Below, in pieces: positions 16,577 through 24,483 of a DNA stretch of 32,226 nt. The number at the start of each line of letters is the position of its first letter. Positions within the stretch are counted from its first letter, which is position 1. Made by a program: the position numbers and the translations under genes. Below the pieces are notes generated by a model. It worked only from the letters and a program-made list of their open reading frames with translations. It did no database searches and had not been told where the DNA came from. Source of the DNA: Cellulomonas sp. RIT-PI-Y (GTDB lineage Bacteria > Actinomycetota > Actinomycetes > Actinomycetales > Cellulomonadaceae); the NCBI RefSeq assembly GCF_025642745.1, contig NZ_JANZKP010000041.1, positions 1 through 32,226 on the forward strand. Reading direction: 5' to 3'.

Positions 16577-18688
16577 ATGTCGCAATGGGACGAGGACACC
16601 CCCTCGCTCGGTGATGCCGAAGCAGTCGGCTCCGCCACCGGCATCCTCGACGACATCGCCCAGCGCCTGACGCAGCTCAAGGACCTGCTCACCGGCCAGA
16701 CCAACCAGGTGTCGGATTCCATCTGGCAGGGTGAATCCGGCTGCGCGTTCCGCGACCGGGCGATTTCTGTCAGCTCCGATCTCGGACTCTTCACCCAATG
16801 GTTGGGCAACATCGCCACCGCAATGAGCGTCTACGGCACCGAACTCGCCTCGATGCAGACCGTGGAAAAGATGATCCAGACCCAACTCGCCAGCGCGCAC
16901 CAGGCAGCGGCCACCGCGTTGAGGAACTCGGTCACCGCATCCACCCCTGCGCAGCGCGTCTCCGCGACCACCACACAGGAGCGCGAACGCGGCAAGATCA
17001 ACGCCTGCGAGACCCAGCTCGCGGAACTCGCCGACCGACGCCGCACCATCAACAGCCTGCTCAGAGCCGACATGTCGACCGGACCCGGCGTCGCCTTCAT
17101 CAGTATCGGTGCCGTGATGGTGCGTGCCGGTCACACACCCGGACAGCCGTTGACCTCGGGGCAGGTGAGCGAGGCACTGACCGCGCTCAGCGAGGACATC
17201 CTGGACCGCGACGCCGATGCCACCACCCTGGCAGGCATGGCCGAGCTCCTGCGCTACGCCTGCCTCGACCCGGATCTCGCCGACGACTTCATCCGGCAGA
17301 TCGGCGGCAAGGACCTGACGAACATCCTGTACGAACTCGACGTCCTCAACGAGTCCACGAGCCTGCACGACTCGATCGTGCAGGTCCAGTCCCGGCTGCG
17401 GACCACGTTCTCGGTCGCCTCCGCCACCTGGGACCGAGACCGAGCCGACTCGTTCAACACCGCTCTGATGCAAGGAACCAACGCGCCGCTGGCCGTCGCC
17501 TACCTCTACTACGACACCGGTCGCGCCCCGATGAGCCAGACGATGAGCCGATCCCTGGCCGATCTCATCCACACCAAGGAGATCCAGGACGGCACACCCT
17601 GGGTGTGGAACGGCGGGATGACCGCGATGGGCGAACAGATGCCCGAGTTCATCACCAGGTTCAACGGCGAACACCTGGTCGTGGCGGACCCCGCCTTCAG
17701 CGCCCTCGTCCAGATCGCCAACGACCCCGCCGCCGCACTGGACTGGCTCACCACCACCGACAACCTCGACTTCTGGTACGACCAACGCGACTGGGCCCAC
17801 GCCTCCGGCGCCACCGCACCCGCCATCCTCTGGGCATCCATTCAACACACCCCAGGCGCACTCCTCGCTGAACAAAGCGACCCGGACCTGGTCAAAAAAC
17901 TCGCCGAAGCGAACGCCGCCATCATCAACCACTGGGTCGAGACCGTGCTCAAGGGCGAGCAACGGCTCACCGAGACCGGGCTCGAGGCATTGGCCGGCGT
18001 GGTCAACGCACAGATGCCGTACTGGATCGAAACCGGAGTCTGGGACGGTAATTCGGTCGCAGAAGGCGCGAAATACGATCCCCGTGTCGTGATTGACTGG
18101 TTGGGCCTGTCTGGTGCGACCTGCTCGATCTCCGATGCATCCCTTATCGATCTCCTGCGGTTGATCACGAGTTCTGACACCGCTGCCCAACAAGTGATCG
18201 GTGGCTCAGAGCACCTCGCGAAGATCATGATGGGCGCGGCGAGCGGGCACACCGAAGTCGCCAGCTACGAGACAGCAGTCAGCAAGATCGCCGCGCTCTA
18301 CGGCGTGATCGACGGGACGGAGATCGCCCACGACCTGTCCGCCGCACAGCTCAAGGACGCGGTCGCCCAGGGCTGGATCGACACCGGGTCGTTCGCCGTC
18401 GGGTTCCTGCCCGGCGGTCTACCCAAAGACGCCCTCGTCGCCGGTGCAGAAGCGCTCGCTTCCGATGCGTGGGCCGACAACTACAGCACCCGGGTCGGTG
18501 AACTGCTGGCTGGCACCAACCCCGAAGACGAGGCCCTCACCGCGGCACGCACCGAACTCCTCACCGACATGGCCACGGAGCACATCCCGGCCGATGTCCT
18601 CGCCCAAAAGGGCGACGGAGCCGCCGGGATCGCAGACGCCGGAATCGGCCGCTATCAACTCGACCGCTTCCAAGGAGCCCTGTCATGA
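16577..18688 (+). CDS. Large WXG-domain protein, likely T7SS substrate (DUF6571-like body)
   Basis: A 703-residue protein without signal peptide or membrane helix. The first ~100 residues look like a WXG100 unit, with the canonical motif W50-Q51-G52 in the turn (SIWQGESGCAF). A coiled-coil-like stretch (about 100-165) leads to a long helical body, with segments such as LLRYACLDPDLADDFIRQIG (from about 226) and DNLDFWYDQRDWAHASG (about 394-410) that recall actinobacterial DUF6571 proteins. No recognisable toxin fold (nuclease, NADase, ADP-ribosyltransferase) is seen at the C-terminus. The ATG at 16577 has AGGTGGG upstream. Its stop overlaps the first lipoprotein gene by 4 nt. It may be an exported effector or a structural substrate; the family name is from memory and not searched. 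Confidence 0.8.
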   Translation: MSQWDEDTPSLGDAEAVGSATGILDDIAQRLTQLKDLLTGQTNQVSDSIWQGESGCAFRDRAISVSSDLGLFTQWLGNIATAMSVYGTELASMQTVEKMIQTQLASAHQAAATALRNSVTASTPAQRVSATTTQERERGKINACETQLAELADRRRTINSLLRADMSTGPGVAFISIGAVMVRAGHTPGQPLTSGQVSEALTALSEDILDRDADATTLAGMAELLRYACLDPDLADDFIRQIGGKDLTNILYELDVLNESTSLHDSIVQVQSRLRTTFSVASATWDRDRADSFNTALMQGTNAPLAVAYLYYDTGRAPMSQTMSRSLADLIHTKEIQDGTPWVWNGGMTAMGEQMPEFITRFNGEHLVVADPAFSALVQIANDPAAALDWLTTTDNLDFWYDQRDWAHASGATAPAILWASIQHTPGALLAEQSDPDLVKKLAEANAAIINHWVETVLKGEQRLTETGLEALAGVVNAQMPYWIETGVWDGNSVAEGAKYDPRVVIDWLGLSGATCSISDASLIDLLRLITSSDTAAQQVIGGSEHLAKIMMGAASGHTEVASYETAVSKIAALYGVIDGTEIAHDLSAAQLKDAVAQGWIDTGSFAVGFLPGGLPKDALVAGAEALASDAWADNYSTRVGELLAGTNPEDEALTAARTELLTDMATEHIPADVLAQKGDGAAGIADAGIGRYQLDRFQGALS

Positions 18689-19431
18689 CCCGCACCCGCC
18701 ACCTCGGCATCCCCCTCGCCGTGACCACAGCCCTGTCGCTCACTGGATGTGCCGGCCCGGTCACCTGGCCGGCCCAAGACCTCGAGGGACTACCCGTCCC
18801 CTCGATCATCTGGCCCGAAGGCACCCCCGACCTCGACGACGAACGCATCGCCACCGTCATCAACGCCGAGGTCACCATCGCCGCGGCCAACAACGCCCAC
18901 GACTACTCCAGCCCCGCCCTACGCACCTACGCCACGGAGGACTACATCGCCAGATACGCCGAACTATCCCAAGGAACTGCCATAGACCCTGAGAGCCCCT
19001 ACTCCGACGTCCCCTACTACTACGTCGCCGGTCCCGCACCGGCGAAGATCGAAGCCGTGCGCGACACCGACACCGGCGCCGAAGTCGACGCCTGCGTCTC
19101 CGGATGGTCCTACCCCTGGATGGCGAACGAGACCGGCCTCGACCCGGTCGCCGAACTCGGCGAACACAAAACCGGCGTCCGACACACTTACGAACTCCTG
19201 CGCAGCACCGACGGCACCCTAGTCGTCGCAGACTCCTACGGAGTAGGCGAATGCAGCACCAACAACATTAAATACGGCACTTTCGACCCGCAACCCGAAT
19301 ACGGGAGTATTGTCTACGCCGAAGAATTCACCCAACCCGACGGCACCGTCGGACTGCCGCCATTGAAATACCCGTATTGCTGCCAACAAACGCCCGCCCC
19401 GACCGACAGTCCCACCCACACAAACAACTGA
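18685..19431 (+). CDS. Predicted lipoprotein 1 of a tandem pair
   Basis: A 248-residue protein with a short lipoprotein signal ending in LTGC (lipidated Cys22). It is then an acidic, Tyr/Pro-rich soluble domain, with no known motif recognised. It shares with the next gene blocks such as PVTWPA (25-30), WPEGTP, ANNAHD, a DTDTGAE block, ELGEH and the ECSTNN region with a conserved Cys, so two cysteines common to both could form a disulfide. The start overlaps the WXG-domain gene (ATGA) and has a strong AAGGAG site, so its synthesis is coupled to that protein. An immunity, anchoring or cell-surface partner role for the exported protein is plausible from the context only. Confidence 0.85.
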   Translation: MTRTRHLGIPLAVTTALSLTGCAGPVTWPAQDLEGLPVPSIIWPEGTPDLDDERIATVINAEVTIAAANNAHDYSSPALRTYATEDYIARYAELSQGTAIDPESPYSDVPYYYVAGPAPAKIEAVRDTDTGAEVDACVSGWSYPWMANETGLDPVAELGEHKTGVRHTYELLRSTDGTLVVADSYGVGECSTNNIKYGTFDPQPEYGSIVYAEEFTQPDGTVGLPPLKYPYCCQQTPAPTDSPTHTNN

Positions 19432-19464
19432 CGTCACCAGGGATCGCTACCCCGGAGCAATGTC

Positions 19465-20217
19465 ATGACCCGCCCAGGATCTCGCACCCTGACCGCCATC
19501 GCACTCGCCCTCGCTCTCAGCACCGCCATCAGCGGCTGCGCGAGCCCGGTCACCTGGCCCGCCCGAGACATCGAGGGACTGCACATCCCCGCCGTCGTGT
19601 GGCCCGAGGGCACCCCGAACCTCGACGACGAACGCGTCGCTGCTCTCATCAACACCGCGACCACCATTTCCGCAGCCAACAACGCCCACGACTTCTCCAG
19701 CCCCGCCCTACGCGACCACGCCACCGAAGAATACATCACCGACTATGCAAAAGAGTCGATTGGGACAGCGATCTTTCGGGACTCGTCCGACTCCGGCTAC
19801 TACTATGAAGCCGGACCCGTACCGATGATCATCCAGGAAGTCCGCGACACCGACACCGGCGCCGAAATCGACGTGTGCTCCGACTTCGGCCACTGGCTAT
19901 CCAACGAGCAAGACTACGACCCAGCCGCCGAACTCGGCGAACACAACAAGTATGGCGTCGAGCGGACCTACATCCTCACTCGCCGGACCGACGGGACCTT
20001 CCTCGTCTCCGACCGGATCGGACCAATGTACTCCGAATGCAGTACAAACAATGTCAAATACGGACTGTTCGATCCCCAACCCGACTACGGCAACGTCGTC
20101 TCCGACGACGAGTTCATCCAACCCGACGGCAGCAACGGACGCCCCCTCTCCGAATACCCCACCTACCTCCAACCGACACCGACCCCGACCGACGACGCCA
20201 CCCACGCGGACAACTGA
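19465..20217 (+). CDS. Predicted lipoprotein 2, paralogue of the preceding gene
   Basis: A 250-residue lipoprotein with lipobox ISGC (Cys25). It aligns with lipoprotein 1 over nearly its whole length: PVTWPARDIEGL, WPEGTPNLDDERVA, ANNAHDFSSPALR, RDTDTGAE, ECSTNN and FDPQPDYG. The centre (about residues 90-150) is the most diverged part. The start has a CCGGAG site 33 nt after the first paralogue. Base composition falls in the diverged parts (AT-rich runs around 19740-19790 and 20040-20060), unlike the flanking housekeeping genes. The pair looks like a local gene duplication followed by divergence, as seen for immunity or receptor families; function unknown. Confidence 0.85.
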   Translation: MTRPGSRTLTAIALALALSTAISGCASPVTWPARDIEGLHIPAVVWPEGTPNLDDERVAALINTATTISAANNAHDFSSPALRDHATEEYITDYAKESIGTAIFRDSSDSGYYYEAGPVPMIIQEVRDTDTGAEIDVCSDFGHWLSNEQDYDPAAELGEHNKYGVERTYILTRRTDGTFLVSDRIGPMYSECSTNNVKYGLFDPQPDYGNVVSDDEFIQPDGSNGRPLSEYPTYLQPTPTPTDDATHADN

Positions 20218-20486
20218 AGTTCCCCCGTACGACGGGTCACCCGCGACGATCACCGTGTGCAGCGTCAGCGAGAACCCGTGGCTGCTGACAGCACCGGCGG
20301 AATCGGCGCGACCGACATCCGCTACGGCCCGGTCGTCGCCTACTCCGTCGGTATGCCCCTGCACCCGATCTGGCAGATCAGGACGTCCGCCCCCTCACGT
20401 ACGACGGCGTTGCTCGGTTCCGCCCGGACCGGGTGAGCGTCGGCTTCTTCGACCCCGCTCCGAGCGTGACGGCCAATCCAGGATGA
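20218..20486 (+). pseudogene. Decayed fragment, probably the C-terminal end of a third lipoprotein-like gene
   Basis: No intact gene fits here, but protein-like stretches continue across three frames. ITVCSVSENPWLL lies near 20250-20290 in the first frame; TDIRYGPVVAYSVGMPLHP near 20310-20370 in the second; DGVARFRPDRVSVGFFDPAPS near 20400-20470 in the third, ending at TGA 20484-20486. The GFFDPAPS stretch resembles GLFDPQPD and GTFDPQPE near the ends of the two lipoproteins, and the VC...PW stretch resembles ACVSGWSYPW. This suggests a frameshifted remnant of a third family member. The similarity is short and judged by eye; sequencing errors or an unrelated relic are alternatives. Confidence 0.4.
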
Positions 20487-20487
20487 G

Positions 20488-21519
20488 TCACATCACCCCC
20501 GCCCCGCGCAGCTCCGCCGCCAGCACCTCCCCGTCCTCCCCCGCCACGAACACCGTCTCCGACGCCCGCTCCAGCCGCTCCATCCCGTCCCGAGCTCCCG
20601 GCAGCGGCAGCGGCGTCCCGCTCGACACCACCTGCTCCACCGCCGACAGCTGCCGGATCGCCACCACCTCCACCCGCCCGGGCCGGGCCGTGTCGAACTC
20701 CCGGTAGATCTCCGGGTCGTGCTCGCCGTCGTCGCCCAGCAGCACGAATCGCACGTCGGGGAACTCGTCGGCGAGCTGGAGCAGCACCCGCGCCTTGTGC
20801 GCGCGGCCGGACCGGAACAGCGCGGTGCCGGTGGGCCCGAAGTCGGTGAGCAGCAGGGCACCGGCCGGCAGGCCGACCCGGGTGAAGAACCGTCCGAGGG
20901 CGGCGGCGCTGTTCCAGGCGCCGTTGGACAGGTAGAACATCGCGGTGTCCTGCTCGGCGGTGAGGGTCCGGTACAGGGCGGGCATGCCGGGGACGGCCCG
21001 GCGGCTGGTCTCGCTGCGGGCCAGGAAGTTCCAGGCGGCGAGCCACAGCCTGGGCATGAAGGTGACCAGCACGGTGTCGTCGATGTCGGAGACGACGGCG
21101 CGGCGGGTGCCGGGGTCCAGGACGTGGATCGGTGCCGCGACGCCCTGGTCGCCGCCGGGGACCGACAGCAGCACACTGCGCAGGCCCGGCTCGAGCGAGA
21201 CGGGCACGACGACGTCGACGTAGCCGCCACGGTCGGTGCGCACCAGATCGATCAGGGTGCCGTCGGTGTCGCGGATCTCGACCTCGGTGCCGGGGTACTC
21301 GGCGGTGAACAGGGTGCGCCAGCCGCGCCGGGCGGTGGAGCCGGGGCTGGGGGCGAGCGGGTCGCTGAGCAGGACACGGGCGCTGACCCGGACCCAGGTG
21401 GTGGTGCCGTAGGACGGGTAGGTGACGATGCGCGGGACGTAGCCCCGTCGGGTGCACCATCGGGCCACGGTGGTGATCATGCGGTCCTCGGTGCGGGCGG
21501 TCCACTCGGCGAAGCTCAT
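20488..21519 (-). CDS. App1/DUF2183 family phosphatase
   Basis: A 343-residue protein matching the App1 family (DUF2183), whose yeast member is a phosphatidate phosphatase. The catalytic HAD-like motif is SDIDDTV (D145, D147), followed by FYLSNGAWN as the second motif and LLGDDGEHD as the acidic motif. The N-terminal 140 residues form a beta-rich domain typical of these proteins. No signal peptide is seen. The ATG at 21519 is chosen because the upstream extension (to 21588) lies inside the LysR gene. It has no ribosome site; GATACT ends 6 nt upstream, which may be a leaderless -10. It starts 10 nt after the LysR stop, so it could also be read from that promoter. Confidence 0.88.
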   Translation of the reverse strand: MSFAEWTARTEDRMITTVARWCTRRGYVPRIVTYPSYGTTTWVRVSARVLLSDPLAPSPGSTARRGWRTLFTAEYPGTEVEIRDTDGTLIDLVRTDRGGYVDVVVPVSLEPGLRSVLLSVPGGDQGVAAPIHVLDPGTRRAVVSDIDDTVLVTFMPRLWLAAWNFLARSETSRRAVPGMPALYRTLTAEQDTAMFYLSNGAWNSAAALGRFFTRVGLPAGALLLTDFGPTGTALFRSGRAHKARVLLQLADEFPDVRFVLLGDDGEHDPEIYREFDTARPGRVEVVAIRQLSAVEQVVSSGTPLPLPGARDGMERLERASETVFVAGEDGEVLAAELRGAGVM

Positions 21520-21529
21520 CGGGGAAGTA

Positions 21530-22372
21530 TCACCGCAGGTGGGTGGCCGCCGCCCGTCGAACGGCCTCGCCGGTGCGCTCCAGGGCACGGGTGGCCAGCG
21601 ACCACTGCTGCCAGTAGAGCGTGACGTCGACGCTCCGGTCGTCGAGCGGGGTCAGACCGTCACCGGGTTCGGACTCGGGGAGCATGCCCCAGCCCATGCC
21701 GAGCCGGACGGCGCTGGCGAAGTCGGCGGATGCGGGCACGTGGTGCCGGGGCGGTACGGCGGGGTCGACGTGATGGGCCCGCAGATAGGCGTCCTGCAGG
21801 TCGTCCTTCCGGTCGAAGACGACGACCGGGTTCCGGCGGAGCGCCTCCGGCGTGGGGCCGTCCGGGAACGACTCCGGGCGGGCGGTCATCGGGCGGTAGC
21901 GCAGCGCGCCGAGCCGGTGTGCGGTGCAGCCCTGCACCGGCCGCCCGCTGGTGGTGATCGCCGCCATCACGGTGCCCTCCCGCAGCAGGGCGATCGAGTG
22001 CGCCTCGTCCTCCCGGTGCAGGTCGAAGGCGATCTCGCCGGCGAGCGGGGCCAGCGCGGGCAGCACCCAGCTGCCCAGGGAATCGGAGTTGACCGCGATG
22101 GACAGGCGTGGGACCGGCCCTGCGGCGCCGACGTCGTGCTGAGCCTGGTCGGCGAGGGCGGTCATCTGCCGGGCCAGGCGCAGGTAGGTCCCGCCGGCCT
22201 CGGTGACCCCGGCGGGCCGGCTGCGGTGGACCAGGACCTGCCCGACGCTGGTCTCCAGCGCCCGGATCCGCTGACTGATCGCGGACTGGGTGAGGTGCAG
22301 CTCGTCGGCGGCGGCCTCGAAGGAGCCGTGGTCGATCACGGCGAGCAGGGTCCGGAGCTGGCTCAGTTCCAT
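21530..22372 (-). CDS. argP: LysR family regulator, ArgP/LysG type
   Basis: A 280-residue LysR-type regulator. The winged helix is at the N-terminus (SFEAAADELHLTQSAISQRI), followed by the effector domain. The sequence and the divergent placement beside lysE fit the ArgP/LysG group, which senses lysine, arginine or related amino acids and activates the exporter gene. The ATG at 22372 is 6 nt from a TAAGCT -10 element (22379-22384) on the same strand, so the mRNA is probably leaderless. That -10 lies inside a dyad, suggesting autoregulation. Confidence 0.9.
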   Translation of the reverse strand: MELSQLRTLLAVIDHGSFEAAADELHLTQSAISQRIRALETSVGQVLVHRSRPAGVTEAGGTYLRLARQMTALADQAQHDVGAAGPVPRLSIAVNSDSLGSWVLPALAPLAGEIAFDLHREDEAHSIALLREGTVMAAITTSGRPVQGCTAHRLGALRYRPMTARPESFPDGPTPEALRRNPVVVFDRKDDLQDAYLRAHHVDPAVPPRHHVPASADFASAVRLGMGWGMLPESEPGDGLTPLDDRSVDVTLYWQQWSLATRALERTGEAVRRAAATHLR

Positions 22373-22376
22373 CAGG

Positions 22377-22397
22377 TCAGCTTATGTAGTTAGCTGA
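22377..22397. promoter_or_regulatory. Dyad in the argP-lysE gap, probable regulator binding site
   Basis: TCAGCT-N9-AGCTGA is a perfect 6-bp inverted repeat in the 69-bp gap between the divergent LysR and LysE genes. It overlaps the regulator's own -10 and lies 32 bp upstream of the lysE -10. This matches the usual place of a LysR-family binding site that represses its own gene and activates the neighbour. Confidence 0.65.
22379..22384 (-). promoter_or_regulatory. -10 element of the argP-type gene
   Basis: Read on the minus strand, TAAGCT ends 6 nt before the ATG at 22372, giving a leaderless start. It is contained in the dyad at 22377-22397. Confidence 0.5.
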
Positions 22398-22429
22398 ACA
22401 GTGATTGGACTACTGCTCTCGGCCGCTCC

Positions 22430-22435
22430 TACCGT
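22430..22435 (+). promoter_or_regulatory. -10 element of lysE
   Basis: TACCGT ends 6 nt before the ATG at 22442 with no ribosome site between, indicating a leaderless mRNA. The regulator dyad is centred about 43 bp upstream of this element, consistent with activation. Confidence 0.55.
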
Positions 22436-22441
22436 CACGCC

Positions 22442-23050
22442 ATGTCCTCCCTCCTGGCCGGGTTCGCCTTCGGGCTGTCGTTGATCGTGGCGATCGGTGC
22501 GCAGAACGCCTTCGTGCTGCGGATCGGGCTGACCCGTCGGCACGTGGCGGCGGTGGTCGCGGTCTGTGCACTCAGCGACGTCGTGCTGATCGGAGCCGGG
22601 GTGGCCGGACTCGGGGCGCTGGTGGACCGGCACCTGGCGGCGCTCGTGGTGGCCCGCGTCGCCGGGGCGGCGTTCCTGGTCGGGTACGCCGGGCTCGCGA
22701 TCCGGCGGGCGATACGACCGGCGGTGCTGGCGGTCGACGAGGACCGCCCGGCGACGGGGCCGGCCGGAGCGCTGGGCACCGCGCTGGCGTTGACCTGGCT
22801 CAATCCGCACGTGTACCTGGACACCGTGGTGCTGCTCGGGTCGGTCGCGGCGGGCCACGGCGAGCTGCGCTGGTGGTTCGGGGCCGGGGCGATGCTGGGA
22901 TCGCTGGTCTGGTTCACCGCGCTGGGGTACGGGGCCCGCCTGCTCACCCCGCTGTTCGCACGACAGCGCGCGTGGCGGGTGCTGGACGGGGTGATCGCGG
23001 CGGTGATGCTGGCGATCGCGGCGGGGCTGCTGTGGGGGCTCCGCGGCTGA
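22442..23050 (+). CDS. lysE: LysE/ArgO family amino-acid exporter
   Basis: A 202-residue inner-membrane exporter with about six hydrophobic segments, the normal length for LysE/RhtB proteins. Family motifs are the N-terminal IGAQNAFVLRIGL and the central TWLNPHVYLDT, both characteristic of the basic amino-acid exporters LysE and ArgO rather than the RhtB branch. Pairing with a divergent ArgP/LysG-type regulator supports export of lysine and/or arginine when the cytosolic pool is high, for example during peptide use. It ends 10 nt before the convergent permease gene. Confidence 0.92.
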   Translation: MSSLLAGFAFGLSLIVAIGAQNAFVLRIGLTRRHVAAVVAVCALSDVVLIGAGVAGLGALVDRHLAALVVARVAGAAFLVGYAGLAIRRAIRPAVLAVDEDRPATGPAGALGTALALTWLNPHVYLDTVVLLGSVAAGHGELRWWFGAGAMLGSLVWFTALGYGARLLTPLFARQRAWRVLDGVIAAVMLAIAAGLLWGLRG

Positions 23051-23059
23051 CCGGACGGG

Positions 23060-24463
23060 CTATCCGGCCACCGGCGCGGCGGCCGCTCGACGTCGCCGCA
23101 CCCAGGCACTCGCGGCATAGGCCAGCACGATGACCAGGACCAACCCCGCCGTGGAGGCCAGCTGCCCCCGGGCGGAGTCGTCGGCGAGCATCAGAGCGAC
23201 CAGCCCGGCGAGCGCGACCAGGGTCGCCCAGGTCAGCCAGGGGAAGCCCCACATCCGCAGGGTCAGCTGCTCGCCGCGCTCGGCGGCCTCACGTTCCAGC
23301 ACCGGCCGCAGCCGCAGCTGGGCCACCGCGATCAGCACCCAGACCACCAGCAGCGCCGAGCCGACCGCGTTGAGCAGCAGGCCGAGCAGGTCGTCGGGCA
23401 GCAGCCAGTTGAGCGCCACGGCGACCACGGCGAAGAACACCGACACCAGCACCGAGACCCATGGCACGTCCCGGGCCGACACCCGGCGCAGCACGGCGGG
23501 ACCGTCGCCGCGCCCGGCCAGCGAGTAGGCCATCCGGGAGGTGCCGTAGACATTGGCGTTGAAGGCCGACAGCAGCGCGATCACCACCACGACCTCCATC
23601 AGCGTGGCCGCACCCTGGAGACCTGCCAGCTCCAGCACCGCGACGAAGGGCCCGGACTGCAGCGCCGGGGCGTTCCACGGCAGGATCAGCACCATGATCG
23701 CGACCGAGCCGACGTAGAACAGCAGGATCCGCCAGACGATGGTCCGGGTGGCGCGGGCGACCGCACGCTGCGGGTCGCGGGCCTCGGCGGCGGCGATGGT
23801 GACGATCTCGATGCCGCCGAAGGCGAAGACCACCACGAGCAGCCCGGCCGCGACCCCACCGATCCCCTCGGGTGCGAAGCCGCCGTGGCCGAGCAGGTTG
23901 CTGGTGCCGACCGGGTCCGTGCCGGGCAGCAGACCCAGCACCAGCAGAGTGCCGATGATCAGGAAGCCGACGATCGCGGCGACCTTGATGAAGGCGAACC
24001 AGAACTCCAGCTCACCGAACTGCCGCACACCGGACAGGTTCACCACCGCGAACAGGGCGACGAACACCGCGGCCACCACCCACTGCGGCACGCCCGGCAA
24101 CCACCCGGTGACGATCTGGGCCACACCGGTGATCTCCGCACCGAGCACCATGATCAGGGTGAACCAGTACAACCAGCCCAGGGTGAAGCCCGCCCACCGG
24201 CCGAGCGCCTTCTCCGCGTAGACCGAGAACGAGCCGCTGGCGGGGATCGCGGAGGCCATCTCGGCCAGCATCCGCATGATCATCACGACCAGCAGCCCGG
24301 CGATCGCGTAGGACACCAGGACGGCCGGCCCCGCGGTCGCGATGCCGGCGCCGCTGCCCAGGAAGAGTCCGGCACCGATCGCGGACCCGAGTCCCATCAT
24401 GGTCAGGTGCCGGGTCTGGAGACCGGCCCGCAGCTGGTCGGTGGACTGGGTATGACTACTCAC
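23060..24463 (-). CDS. APC superfamily amino-acid permease (GabP/AroP-like)
   Basis: A 467-residue permease with about 12 hydrophobic segments. The first helix contains IGAGLFLGSGAGIATAGPA, the substrate-binding glycine-rich region of the amino-acid transporter (AAT) branch, and the second loop has SFSVYAEKALGRWAGFTLGW. It imports an amino acid by proton symport; the specificity (GABA, aromatic, proline, asparagine) is not readable. The GTG at 24463 begins the hydrophilic head VSSHTQSTDQL; an open-frame extension to 24514 would overlap the transporter gene upstream. TACCGT lies 8 nt upstream on the same strand, a possible leaderless -10. Confidence 0.9.
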   Translation of the reverse strand: MSSHTQSTDQLRAGLQTRHLTMMGLGSAIGAGLFLGSGAGIATAGPAVLVSYAIAGLLVVMIMRMLAEMASAIPASGSFSVYAEKALGRWAGFTLGWLYWFTLIMVLGAEITGVAQIVTGWLPGVPQWVVAAVFVALFAVVNLSGVRQFGELEFWFAFIKVAAIVGFLIIGTLLVLGLLPGTDPVGTSNLLGHGGFAPEGIGGVAAGLLVVVFAFGGIEIVTIAAAEARDPQRAVARATRTIVWRILLFYVGSVAIMVLILPWNAPALQSGPFVAVLELAGLQGAATLMEVVVVIALLSAFNANVYGTSRMAYSLAGRGDGPAVLRRVSARDVPWVSVLVSVFFAVVAVALNWLLPDDLLGLLLNAVGSALLVVWVLIAVAQLRLRPVLEREAAERGEQLTLRMWGFPWLTWATLVALAGLVALMLADDSARGQLASTAGLVLVIVLAYAASAWVRRRRAAAAPVAG

Positions 24464-24483
24464 GTGGCCACACGGTAGCGGGA

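Noticed and set aside
15112..16818. Open minus-strand frame of 568 codons across the ATPase 3' end
   Set aside because: Antisense to the clearly coding ATPase and the following genes; composition is not protein-like.
16577..18688. Known toxin domain (nuclease, NADase, lipase) at the C-terminus
   Set aside because: I looked for typical catalytic motifs (HNH, RxE, GxSxG, NADase) and saw none that are convincing.
20218..20240. Short CCCGT-ACG-ACGGG hairpin as a terminator after lipoprotein 2
   Set aside because: Only a 5-bp stem, and located within the relic; too weak to call.
23885..24478. Plus-strand open frame opposite the APC permease
   Set aside because: Low-complexity shadow; no ribosome site and no known motif.
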